DNA of 64,000 nucleotides from Sphingobium arseniciresistens. Lineage in GTDB: Bacteria; Pseudomonadota; Alphaproteobacteria; Sphingomonadales; Sphingomonadaceae. The notes below the pieces were generated by a model. That model was not told the origin of the DNA. It worked only from the letters and a program-made list of their open reading frames with translations, and searched no databases. The position numbers and the translations under genes were made by a program. Location: positions 161,270 through 225,269 of the forward strand of contig JARFNK010000008.1 in the NCBI GenBank assembly GCA_029167225.1, in the 5' to 3' direction. Of the stretch, positions 41,385 to 51,241 are shown piece by piece; within the stretch, counting starts at the first letter, position 1, and the number at the start of each line of letters is the position of its first letter.

Positions 41385-44051
41385 ATGTTACGTTCTTCGC
41401 GCATGCTTTGCGCGCCGCTTCCGCTCGCCATTTTTGCGCTGGTCCTGTCTTCGCCGGTCCATGCGCAGGCTTCTGCGCCAGCTGCCGATCAGGCCGCGCC
41501 TGCCGATGCGCAGGACGATGATGCAATCGTCGTCACCGGCACCTATGCCCGCAGCCTCGCGGCCGCGACCGAGACGAAGCGAAAGGCCGCCTATGGCGTC
41601 GATTCCATCGCTTCGACCGACATCGGCAAGTTCCCGACCCAGAACGTCGCCGAAGCACTCCAGCTTGTCACCGGCGTCGCGATCACCCGTCCGCGCGGTG
41701 AAGGCCTCTATGTCAGCGTCCGCGGCCTGGGCCCGCAATTTCAGAGTACGCTGGTCAATGGTCGCACCGTCGCGATCAACGACCTTATTGAAAATGGCGG
41801 TGCGCAGGGGCGCCAGTTCCGCTTCGAAATGCTGCCGGCCGAATTCGTGTCGCAGATCGACGTGGTAAAGACGCCGACCGCCGACATGACCGAAGGCGCA
41901 CTGGGCGGTAATATCGACGTCAAGACCTTCCACCCGCTCGACGTCGGCAACAAGACCACGGTCAATCTGCGCGGCACCTATACGAGCATGACCGACAAGG
42001 TGCGGCCGAACGCCACCGTGCTCACCAGCTTCAAGACCAGGGACGATCAGTTCGGTTTCCTGGTCGGCGCCCAATATTGGGCCAAGTCGGTCCGCAACGA
42101 CCGTTTCTACAACACCGGCTGGAACCTCGACAGATTCGTGCGGCCGGCCAGACCTGTTGCGGGCGCAGAATATCTGCCGGCTGGCTATTACACGCCGACC
42201 CGCACCCGCCCCACGATCGAGACCGAAGACCGCAAGCGCCTCTCGGGCCTGATCTCGGCTCAATGGCGTCCTTCGGACGAACTGGAAACTACCCTGGACG
42301 TGTCGCTCACGCGCCTGGACGTCGAATATGACGAGTTCGGCCTCGATATCTATCCCGACGATCCGGGCACCTATCTGGTTCCGGGGTCGGTGACGCTGGA
42401 TGGGAACACCGTGACCAAGGCGACGATTAACAATGTTCGCTTCATGGCCTCTCGCGAATATAGCCTCAACCGCCATGACCTGATCAATGTCGGCCTGAAG
42501 CAGGTCTGGAACCCCGGCGACTGGCATATTTCGGCCAATGCCAACTGGTCCTATGCCCATAGCTTTCATCCGAGCTATGCCGAAGGCACGGTGCGCAGCC
42601 GCATGCAGATCATCGCGCCGCTGACCTATGATGCGTCGGGCGGATATAAGATCGCGCCGACGCTCAGCACGCCGGTCGACGTCACCAATCCGGCCAATTA
42701 CATCTATTATCCCTTCAATATCGCGCCCAAGAACAGCAAGGACTGGGATAGCTATGCCCGCCTTGACGTGGGCCGCGATCTCGATGGCTTCATCACGAAG
42801 GTCCAGGCCGGCGGCGAATATCATTGGCGCAAGCGCGACTATTGGCGCCGCGACTTTACCGTGAACATCGCTGGCAACCCGCCGATCTCGCAGGTGGTGC
42901 CGGGCGGCTACGAAGCGCTGCCCTTCGATGATGCCTTCTCGAACATCCCCGGCAATTTCCCGCGCAACTGGGCTGTGCCGATCACCAGCGCCTTCTATGA
43001 CGCGCTGTTCACCGACGCGGTCGCCAATGCGCCGCTGACCGCGGGTGACATGCGCGCCTCCTATGTTGTGACCGAAAAGATCTTCGGTGGCTATGTCCGT
43101 GCGGATTATGGCTTCGATCTGGGCAGCGTCGGCATCACCGGCAATATCGGCCTTCGCTATGTCCACACCGACCAGGTGGCGAGTGGCACGCTGACGCTGG
43201 GCACCACACCCACTCCGGCCAGCTTCCCCAAGACGTTCAACAACTGGCTGCCCACCTTCAACCTGCGCGCCGAGCTGACGCCCAACCTGATCGGCCGTCT
43301 GGCGGCCAGCCGCGTGCTGACCCGCCCGAACATGACCCAGACCGCGCCGCAAATCAGCGTGTCGACCGACGCGCCGACCGCCAGCGGCGGCAACCCTGAC
43401 CTCAAGCCGTTCCTCGCGACCCAGTTCGACGGTTCGCTGGAATGGTATTTCCGTCCCAATGCCTCGCTGACCGGCGCGCTCTTCTACAAGAAGATGGACG
43501 ATTATATCACGGCGCAGAACGTCAATACCGAAATTCCGGGGCGTGGCACGGTGCTGCTCAGCACCCAGGTCAATGGCGGCACGGCCAAGGTCTATGGCAT
43601 CGAGGCGGCCTATAACCAGGTGTTCAACTTCCTGCCGGCGCCGTTCGATGGCCTGGGTTTCCAAGCGTCCTACACCCATACCGAAGTCGAATCGAACTAC
43701 ACGGCCGGTGCGCGTCCGATCGTCGATCAACTGATCGGCCTGTCGAAGGACAGCTTCAATCTCGTCGGATTCTACGACAAGGGGCCGGTTTCGGCGCGCC
43801 TGTCCTATGTTTGGCGCGGTGAATATCTGTCGGGCAATGGCAGCACGACCCAGACCGAATCCTATGTGGCGCCGTTTGGTTCGCTTGACGGCAACCTGTC
43901 CATCCGGGTGCTGCCCAAAACGCTGGTCAGCCTGGAGGCGATCAACCTCGCCGGGGCCAAGGCCTATTCCTACAATGGGATCAAGGAGCGGTTCAACGAG
44001 ATCCAATATTATGGCCGCACCTTCCTCTTCGGCATCCGGACCGAATTTTGA
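41385..44051 (+). CDS. TonB-dependent receptor
   Basis: 888 aa from ATG 41385 (GGGGAG upstream). Signal peptide ending SPVHAQA, TonB box-like DDDAIVVTGTYA, plug domain (FPTQNVAEALQLVTGVAITRPRGEG, VSVRGLGPQFQSTLVNGR, MTEGALGGNIDVKT) and a beta-barrel ending in FGIRTEF. Fits the TonB-Xanth-Caul (TIGR01782) group used for carbohydrates and other bulky nutrients. The stop overlaps the start of a phospholipase gene, suggesting uptake of a product of that enzyme. Confidence 0.93.
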   Translation: MLRSSRMLCAPLPLAIFALVLSSPVHAQASAPAADQAAPADAQDDDAIVVTGTYARSLAAATETKRKAAYGVDSIASTDIGKFPTQNVAEALQLVTGVAITRPRGEGLYVSVRGLGPQFQSTLVNGRTVAINDLIENGGAQGRQFRFEMLPAEFVSQIDVVKTPTADMTEGALGGNIDVKTFHPLDVGNKTTVNLRGTYTSMTDKVRPNATVLTSFKTRDDQFGFLVGAQYWAKSVRNDRFYNTGWNLDRFVRPARPVAGAEYLPAGYYTPTRTRPTIETEDRKRLSGLISAQWRPSDELETTLDVSLTRLDVEYDEFGLDIYPDDPGTYLVPGSVTLDGNTVTKATINNVRFMASREYSLNRHDLINVGLKQVWNPGDWHISANANWSYAHSFHPSYAEGTVRSRMQIIAPLTYDASGGYKIAPTLSTPVDVTNPANYIYYPFNIAPKNSKDWDSYARLDVGRDLDGFITKVQAGGEYHWRKRDYWRRDFTVNIAGNPPISQVVPGGYEALPFDDAFSNIPGNFPRNWAVPITSAFYDALFTDAVANAPLTAGDMRASYVVTEKIFGGYVRADYGFDLGSVGITGNIGLRYVHTDQVASGTLTLGTTPTPASFPKTFNNWLPTFNLRAELTPNLIGRLAASRVLTRPNMTQTAPQISVSTDAPTASGGNPDLKPFLATQFDGSLEWYFRPNASLTGALFYKKMDDYITAQNVNTEIPGRGTVLLSTQVNGGTAKVYGIEAAYNQVFNFLPAPFDGLGFQASYTHTEVESNYTAGARPIVDQLIGLSKDSFNLVGFYDKGPVSARLSYVWRGEYLSGNGSTTQTESYVAPFGSLDGNLSIRVLPKTLVSLEAINLAGAKAYSYNGIKERFNEIQYYGRTFLFGIRTEF

Positions 44052-45151
44052 TGCGCAGGATCGGACCAGCCATCGCCCTTGCCACCGCCGCGCTGACCCT
44101 GGTCGGCGCGGCGGCTCCCAAGGCCATGAACGATATCCAGGTGGTGGGATCGCATAACAGCTTCAAGGCGCGCATTCCCGTTGCGGTCATGGCCAGGATC
44201 AGGGCGATGGAGCCCAGGCTTGCCGAGGGGCTGGACTATTATCATCTGCCGCTGACCAAGCAGCTGGATGCCGGCGTTCGCCAGCTGGAACTCGACATAT
44301 TCGCCGATCCGCAGGGCGGTCGTTATGCCGATCCCAAGGGCGAGCAGTGGGCGCGGGAAGCTGGCGAAAAGACGGGGTTCGACCGTCAGGCGATGCTGAA
44401 GCCCGGCTTCAAGACGTTTCATATTCCTGATGTCGATTATATCAGCACCTGCCCGGCGCTGGTCCAATGCCTTGCCGAGGTCGACCGCTGGTCGCGCGCG
44501 CACCCGGATCACCTGCCGATCATGATCACCATCAATGCGGCAGACACACCGTCGAACCGGCCGGGGATCAGCACGCCGATCGCGCTGGACAACCAGGGGC
44601 TGCTCGACGCGCTCGATGCCGAAATTCGCTCGGTCCTGCCGGGCAGGCGGCTCATCACCCCCGATGATGTGCGCGGCAAGGCAAGGACACTGCGCGATGC
44701 GGTCCGCACCCATGGCTGGCCCAGCCTGGATGCCGCGCGCGGCCGCATCTACATCATGCTCGACGTGCGCGATGCTGTCTCAAATGTCTATCGCGAGGGC
44801 CATCCTTCGCTCGCGGGCCGGGCGATGTTCGGCTGGTATTCCGACGACCAGCCTGAATCCGCGATCCAGATCGTGCAGGATCCACTGGTCGACGGTGCGA
44901 AGATTAGCTCATGGGTGAAGCAGGGCATCATCGTACGCACACGGACAGATGCCAATACGGTGGAGGCACGCACCGGCGATTACCGCAAGGCGCAGGCGGC
45001 CATGGCCAGCGGCGCCCAGGCGGTCAGCACGGACTATTATCCCGGTGCGCCCGATCCGACGAGCAGCGGCTTTTCAGTGATGCTGCCCGAACGGGCGATG
45101 GCGCGGTGCAACCCTGTTCGGACTACCGTGGGATGCTCGGTGACGCCCTGA
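44051..45151 (+). CDS. Secreted Ca-dependent phosphoinositide-type phospholipase C
   Basis: 366 aa from ATG 44051, overlapping the receptor stop by one base. Signal peptide (AIALATAALTLVGAAAPKA). Catalytic-site start QVVGSHNSFKARIP gives the first active His; LDAGVRQLELDIFADPQGG gives the metal-binding Glu/Asp cluster; AGDYRKAQAAMASGAQAVSTDYYP closes the TIM barrel. Matches the 'Ca2+-dependent phosphoinositide-specific phospholipase C' family (PF16670-like). It would cleave a phosphodiester of inositol lipid or a related headgroup outside the inner membrane. Confidence 0.85.
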   Translation: MRRIGPAIALATAALTLVGAAAPKAMNDIQVVGSHNSFKARIPVAVMARIRAMEPRLAEGLDYYHLPLTKQLDAGVRQLELDIFADPQGGRYADPKGEQWAREAGEKTGFDRQAMLKPGFKTFHIPDVDYISTCPALVQCLAEVDRWSRAHPDHLPIMITINAADTPSNRPGISTPIALDNQGLLDALDAEIRSVLPGRRLITPDDVRGKARTLRDAVRTHGWPSLDAARGRIYIMLDVRDAVSNVYREGHPSLAGRAMFGWYSDDQPESAIQIVQDPLVDGAKISSWVKQGIIVRTRTDANTVEARTGDYRKAQAAMASGAQAVSTDYYPGAPDPTSSGFSVMLPERAMARCNPVRTTVGCSVTP

Positions 45152-45609
45152 TGCTTCACTAACGACTGTGAACGAACTGCATCCCCGGGCCGCGAAACAC
45201 AGTGCATCACGCACGGATAGCTACCACATTTGCGCCACTCGCCCGCGCTGCCTGCTGCTCCCCGCCCCGCGAGGTCAGGAGGGTATGCTGGCGCCGCTGC
45301 CTTAAGTGCCGTCGCCCATTCTTCTCGGAGGACGTACTGCGCCTGCGGCTGTGCAGCGGCGCGGATGGATGCAGGGGGGATGAGGACAGGTTCAGTTAGC
45401 GCGGCGGTTACATTTTGACGCCGCGCCGGGGTTAAGGCCACCGACCCCCGAGCCATAACATCGGAGCCAGCAGCGGGGACGGGTTTCCTCCTGCCTGACG
45501 CTGCCAGCACTCTGCGTCTTCGGGCGTGGGGTGCTGCTATGAGCGTCATCCATTACTAGCAAACCTTTAACTCGGCTCGTTTATGCTTTGGGCGATTGGA
45601 GTCTGCGTC
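45152..45609. other. Intergenic, no gene seen
   Basis: 458 bp between the phospholipase and a small secreted protein gene. Frames are short or compositionally poor. No repeat or RNA gene was recognised. Confidence 0.4.
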
Positions 45610-45987
45610 ATGAATCTTCGTAAATCACGATATTCCTGGGGCGCTGTTTGCTTGGCACTGGTAATTCCGGCCCATGCCCAAGACCAAAGCGCTCAACAGC
45701 CATCGGCATTTGCGGTGACTGCAAATGCCTTTTCCAACTGCCTAAAGCGGACGGTTCAGATGGGCATGATTTCAAAAATGGATCCAGCCAAATTCCAGGA
45801 AGGATTCGCGAAAAGCTGCAAGACCGAAGAAGCGCAGTTCCGTGTGGAAGGCATCAAAGAGGCCGTGAGGCAGGGGCGGACCGAAACGGCCGCTGCTCAG
45901 GAAATCGACGGTAATATCGCAAATGGGCGTCGTATCTTCGCAGCCGATCAGGAAAGCTATATCAGAACGGGGCGAGTTCCCCGCTAA
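45610..45987 (+). CDS. Small secreted protein, unknown
   Basis: 125 aa from ATG 45610 (GGAG 9 bases upstream); the frame opens earlier at 45583 but the signal peptide begins here: RKSRYSWGAVCLALVIPAHAQ. The mature part is mostly helical with two Cys (NAFSNCLKRTV, FAKSCKTEEAQF), perhaps a disulfide. No family recognised. Confidence 0.65.
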   Translation: MNLRKSRYSWGAVCLALVIPAHAQDQSAQQPSAFAVTANAFSNCLKRTVQMGMISKMDPAKFQEGFAKSCKTEEAQFRVEGIKEAVRQGRTETAAAQEIDGNIANGRRIFAADQESYIRTGRVPR

Positions 45988-46161
45988 AGCCCCATCCGCC
46001 TAGCTTACAGGGATGGCGGAAAGGTGGGATTCGACACCACGGACGGGCAGTCACCCAGCTTGCTCTCAGCGGCGCTGTTAGACATGCGCTAGATGAAGCA
46101 AGGCGAGGCCACTGGCGGCGCCAGTGGATGCTCGTTAACCCATTGTTTTTGCTGGTAATTT

Positions 46162-46238
46162 TGGTCGGGACGAGAGGATTCGAACCTCCGACCCCCACAC
46201 CCCCAGTGTGATGCGCTACCAGGCTGCGCTACGTCCCG
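46162..46238 (-). tRNA. tRNA-Pro(GGG)
   Basis: 77 nt on the minus strand with CCA encoded (46162-46164). The acceptor stem CGGGACG pairs with CGTCCCG, D-arm AGCGCAGCCTGGTAGCGC, anticodon arm TCACA / TGTGG with loop CTGGGGG (anticodon GGG), T-arm GGAGGTTCGAATCCTC. All arms close correctly. Confidence 0.97.
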
Positions 46239-46425
46239 ACCGGAGCGCGGCATTTAGGGGGATGTTCCCAAACATGCAAGCTGAAGATGATGCCCTTTTG
46301 CCGCTTTTCTTCGCGGGCACCGCCAAGGGCGCCATCGGCCTTGCACTTGCGCGCCGATCCACGCACATCTTGGCGCATGATCTGCAATCGCCCGCCCCTG
46401 TGCATCGCCTTATGAAGTGCGCCCT

Positions 46426-47880
46426 GTGAAGCTCCTGTCCATCGCGTCGGAAATCCATCCGCTGGTCAAGACCGGCGGGCTGGCGGACGTGGCGGGTGCG
46501 CTGCCCGCGGCGCTGGCAGCACAGGATATTGCCGTCCGCACGCTGATCCCCGGTTATCCGGCGGTGATGGCGGCGATCGGAGCAGCCGAAGGCGCCAAGC
46601 CGAAGCGGGTGCATCGCTATGCCGATCTGTTCGGCGTGCCGGCGGCGATCATCGCGGTGAAGCTGGGCGCGCTCGACCTGCTGGTGCTCGATTCGCCGGC
46701 GCTGTTCGATCGTCCGGGCGGCCCCTATGGCGCATCGACCGACCGCGCCTTTGACGACAACTGGCGCCGGTTCGCGGCGCTGGCGCGGGCGGGGGCGGAT
46801 ATCGCGGCGGGCGCGCTGCGCGGCTGGCGGCCCGATGTCGTCCACGCGCATGACTGGCAGGGGGCGCTCTCGCTCGCCTATATGCGCTATGGCCCGGCCG
46901 CCGCGCCCGATGTGCCGGGCGTCATCACCATCCACAATCTCGCCTTTCAGGGGGTGTTCGGCCGGGATGTCTTCAGCCAGCTGGGCCTGCCGACGGAGGC
47001 ATGGAGCGTCGACGGCGTCGAATATTATGGCGGCGTCGGCTTCCTGAAGGCTGGGATTACCTGCGCGCGCGCCGTCACCACCGTCAGCCCGACCTATGCG
47101 GAGGAAATCCGCACGCCGGCGCATGGCATGGGGCTCGACGGCCTGCTCGAATCGCGCGCGGACCGGCTGTACGGCATCCTGAACGGCATCGACCGGGAGG
47201 AATGGAACCCGGCGAACGATCCCGCCATTGCCAGGCCCTATTCGGCGCGGGGGCTTGGCGGGCGGCAGGCGAGCCGCCGGCTGCTGGCGGAACGCTTCGG
47301 TCTTGCGAAGGGCAGTGGGCCGGTCTTCGTCGTCGTCAGCCGCCTGACATGGCAGAAGGGCATGGACCTGCTCGCCGAGGCGGTGGACGATCTTGTCGCG
47401 ATGGGCGGGCGGCTGGCGCTGCTCGGATCGGGCGACCAGGCGCTTGAGGGCGCCTTCCTGGCCGCTGCCGACAGGCATCGCGGCCGGGTGGGCGTGCGGA
47501 TCGGCTATGACGAGGCGCTCGCCCATCTGCTGCAGGCGGGCGGAGACGCGATCCTCATCCCCTCGCGGTTCGAACCCTGCGGCCTCACCCAGCTCTACGG
47601 CCTGCGCTATGGCTGCGTGCCCGTGGTGGCGCATGTCGGCGGCCTTGCCGATACGGTGATCGACGCCAATGAGGCCGCGCTGCGTGCCGGCGTCGCCACC
47701 GGCCTGCATTTCGCACCGGGGGATGGCAGCGCCCTGCGCCGGGCGATCGGGCGCACGGTGGCGCTGTACGGCGATCGCGCCGGCTGGAGCGCCATGCAGC
47801 GCGCGGGGATGCAGGCCGATTTCGGCTGGGAGGCCAGCGCCCGGCGCTATGCCGATCTGTTCCGGTCGCTGCTGCCATGA
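46426..47880 (+). CDS. glgA: Glycogen synthase (ADP-glucose)
   Basis: 484 aa starting at GTG 46426, read as MKLLSIASEIHPLVKTGGLADV, matching the family start; a GTG at 46417 is an alternative. KTGGL is the ADP-glucose binding motif, then DVVHAHDWQG, and the C-terminal GT-B domain with PSRFEPCGLTQLYGLRYG. Adds glucose to alpha-1,4-glucan. It overlaps glgX by 4 bp. Other glycogen genes (glgB, glgC, glgP) are not in the window. Confidence 0.96.
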   Translation: MKLLSIASEIHPLVKTGGLADVAGALPAALAAQDIAVRTLIPGYPAVMAAIGAAEGAKPKRVHRYADLFGVPAAIIAVKLGALDLLVLDSPALFDRPGGPYGASTDRAFDDNWRRFAALARAGADIAAGALRGWRPDVVHAHDWQGALSLAYMRYGPAAAPDVPGVITIHNLAFQGVFGRDVFSQLGLPTEAWSVDGVEYYGGVGFLKAGITCARAVTTVSPTYAEEIRTPAHGMGLDGLLESRADRLYGILNGIDREEWNPANDPAIARPYSARGLGGRQASRRLLAERFGLAKGSGPVFVVVSRLTWQKGMDLLAEAVDDLVAMGGRLALLGSGDQALEGAFLAAADRHRGRVGVRIGYDEALAHLLQAGGDAILIPSRFEPCGLTQLYGLRYGCVPVVAHVGGLADTVIDANEAALRAGVATGLHFAPGDGSALRRAIGRTVALYGDRAGWSAMQRAGMQADFGWEASARRYADLFRSLLP

Positions 47881-49766
47881 GCCCCGACGACCTGCCGCAG
47901 ATGGGCGCGCAGGTCGAGCGCGACGGCGTGCGCTTCACCATATGGTCGCGCGCCGAGGCGCTCACGCTCTGCCTGTTCGATGGCGACCGGGAAACCGACA
48001 GGATCGCGATGGAGACGGACGGGCAGGGGCTGTTCAGTCTCTTCCTGCCCGGTCTCGCCGCCGGCGCGCGTTACGGCCTGCGCGCGGATGGCCCCTATGA
48101 TCCCGCCGCCGCGCTCTGGTTCGATCCTGACAAGCTGTTGCTCGATCCCTATGCGCGCGCGATCGACCGGCCCTTCGCCTATGATCCTGCATTGGCCGCG
48201 AGGCGGGGCGAGGGGGGCGATACCGCTCCGCTGATGCCGCGCGGCATTGTAGAAGCATCAGAGCCGCAGCCCGCGCTCCAACCGCCCGCCTTCGCACCGG
48301 GAGGGCTCATCTACGAACTCTCCGTCCGGGCCTTCACCATGCGGCATCCCGACGTGCCCGAGCATCAGCGCGGCACGATCGCGGCGCTCGGCCATCCTGC
48401 CGTGATCGCGCATCTCAAGGCGCTGCATGTTTCCGCCGTTGAGCTGATGCCGGTCAACGCCTGGATCGACGAGCGACACTTGCCGCCGCTGGGGCTGCGC
48501 AATGCTTGGGGCTATAATCCAGTCAGTTATTTCGCGCTCGATCCGCGGCTTGCACCCGGCGGCACGGCGGAGCTGCGCGGCGCGGTGGAGGCGCTGCATG
48601 ATGCCGGCATCGCGGTGCTGCTGGACATGGTCTATAATCATGATGGCGAAAGCGACGTGCTGGGGCCGACGCTGTCGCTGCGCGGGCTCGATGCGCGGGG
48701 CTATTTCCGTCATGACGACCAGTGGCGGCTCATCAACGATGCCGGGACGGGTAACTGCATCGATTGCAATGCGCCGGTTGCGCGTCGGATGATCCTCGAT
48801 TCCCTGCGTCATTTCGTGCGCCACTGCGGCATCGACGGCTTCCGCTTCGATCTAGCCCCCGCGCTGGGGCGGCTGCCAGAGGGCTTTGATCCCGCCGCGC
48901 CGTTGCTGCGCGAGATGCTGGCCGATCCGCTGTTGGCGGACCGCATCCTCATCGCAGAGCCATGGGATATCGGGCCGGGCGGCTATCAGTTTGGCCGGTT
49001 CGATCCGCGCTTCCTGGAATGGAACGACCGCTATCGCGACGATATGCGGCGTTTCTGGCGGGGTGACGCGCATATGCTAGGTGCCCTCGCCACCCGCCTC
49101 GCCGGATCGTCGGACATCTTCGCGCATGACGGCGCTGCTACTACCCGCAGCGTCAACTTCCTCGCCGCGCATGACGGCTTCACCCTGGCGGACATGACCG
49201 CGCATGAGCATCGCCACAACCTGGCCAATGGCGAGGATAATCGCGACGGGCATGGTGAGAATCTCAGCTGGAACAACGGCGTTGAGGGGGCGAGCGACAA
49301 CCCCGCGATTCTCTCCGCCCGCGTGCAGGATGTGAAGGCCTTGCTCTCTACCCTGTTCCTCTCGCGCGGCACGATCATGCTGACGGCGGGGGATGAATTC
49401 GGCCGCAGCCAGCAGGGCAACAACAATGCCTATGCGCAGGATAACGAGATGACCTGGCTCGACTGGGCGGGCCGCGACAGCGAGATCGAGGGACATGCTT
49501 TCGCGTTGGCACAGTTGCGCGCCGAATTGCCAACGCTGCACGATCCGGCGTGGCTGGTGGAGAGTGACGTCGCATGGCTGCGCCCTGACGGGCAGGCGAT
49601 GACCCCGGCGGATTGGGAAGCCGCCGATGGCGCGCTGCTTGTGCTCCACCATCTGCGCGATGAGGTGGCGCTCTGCTTCAATCGCGGGCGGAGCGATGCC
49701 GTCTGCCAGACGCCGCTCGGTCCGGTGAGCGTGCCCGCGCGGAGCGTCGCCGTCCGTCGAGGGTAG
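47877..49766 (+). CDS. glgX: Glycogen debranching enzyme
   Basis: 629 aa, ATGA-coupled to glgA. N-terminal CBM48-like domain (GVRFTIWSRAEALTLCLFDG), GH13 catalytic barrel with DMVYNHDGE, nucleophile region GFRFDLAPALGR, acid/base in ILIAEPWDIGPGGYQ and FLAAHDGFTLADM. It cuts alpha-1,6 branches of limit dextrins. Synthase and debranching enzyme together suggest coordinated glycogen turnover. Confidence 0.95.
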   Translation: MSPDDLPQMGAQVERDGVRFTIWSRAEALTLCLFDGDRETDRIAMETDGQGLFSLFLPGLAAGARYGLRADGPYDPAAALWFDPDKLLLDPYARAIDRPFAYDPALAARRGEGGDTAPLMPRGIVEASEPQPALQPPAFAPGGLIYELSVRAFTMRHPDVPEHQRGTIAALGHPAVIAHLKALHVSAVELMPVNAWIDERHLPPLGLRNAWGYNPVSYFALDPRLAPGGTAELRGAVEALHDAGIAVLLDMVYNHDGESDVLGPTLSLRGLDARGYFRHDDQWRLINDAGTGNCIDCNAPVARRMILDSLRHFVRHCGIDGFRFDLAPALGRLPEGFDPAAPLLREMLADPLLADRILIAEPWDIGPGGYQFGRFDPRFLEWNDRYRDDMRRFWRGDAHMLGALATRLAGSSDIFAHDGAATTRSVNFLAAHDGFTLADMTAHEHRHNLANGEDNRDGHGENLSWNNGVEGASDNPAILSARVQDVKALLSTLFLSRGTIMLTAGDEFGRSQQGNNNAYAQDNEMTWLDWAGRDSEIEGHAFALAQLRAELPTLHDPAWLVESDVAWLRPDGQAMTPADWEAADGALLVLHHLRDEVALCFNRGRSDAVCQTPLGPVSVPARSVAVRRG

Positions 49767-49780
49767 GATGTCGTGCGAGC

Positions 49781-49816
49781 AAAAAAATGCCAGTTGCCTT
49801 TGGGGGGCAACTGGCA
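49781..49816 (-). terminator. Rho-independent terminator of dctBD
   Basis: On the minus strand an 11-bp stem (49788-49798 pairing with 49806-49816) is followed by seven T (complement of 49781-49787). It ends the leftward dctB-dctD transcript. The plus strand lacks a T run, so it acts only weakly, if at all, on glgAX. Confidence 0.9.
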
Positions 49817-49844
49817 ATGGTGTCGTCTTGCTTCGGAGGGGATG

Positions 49845-49900
49845 TCAGGGGGCGTAATCGGCAGCGAATTGCCACGGCGCCTGAGCCATGATGTGCCGCT

Positions 49901-49904
<4 letters not shown>
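49845..49904 (-). CDS. 19-aa frame coupled to dctD
   Basis: Minus-strand frame MKRHIMAQAPWQFAADYAP whose ATG overlaps the dctD stop (ATGA) and which ends before the terminator. Too short to judge; it may be chance. Confidence 0.2.
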
Positions 49905-51229
<1,325 letters not shown>

Positions 51230-51241
51230 GCGGGGTCCAAA

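Noticed and set aside
41388-44006. 872-codon minus-strand frame opposite the TonB receptor
   Set aside because: Shadow frame with repetitive Arg/Asp/Gly composition; the plus strand encodes a complete receptor with signal peptide, plug and barrel.
46162-46238. tRNA-Pro as attachment site for the prophage
   Set aside because: It is 36 kb from the integrase end of the island with unrelated core genes between.
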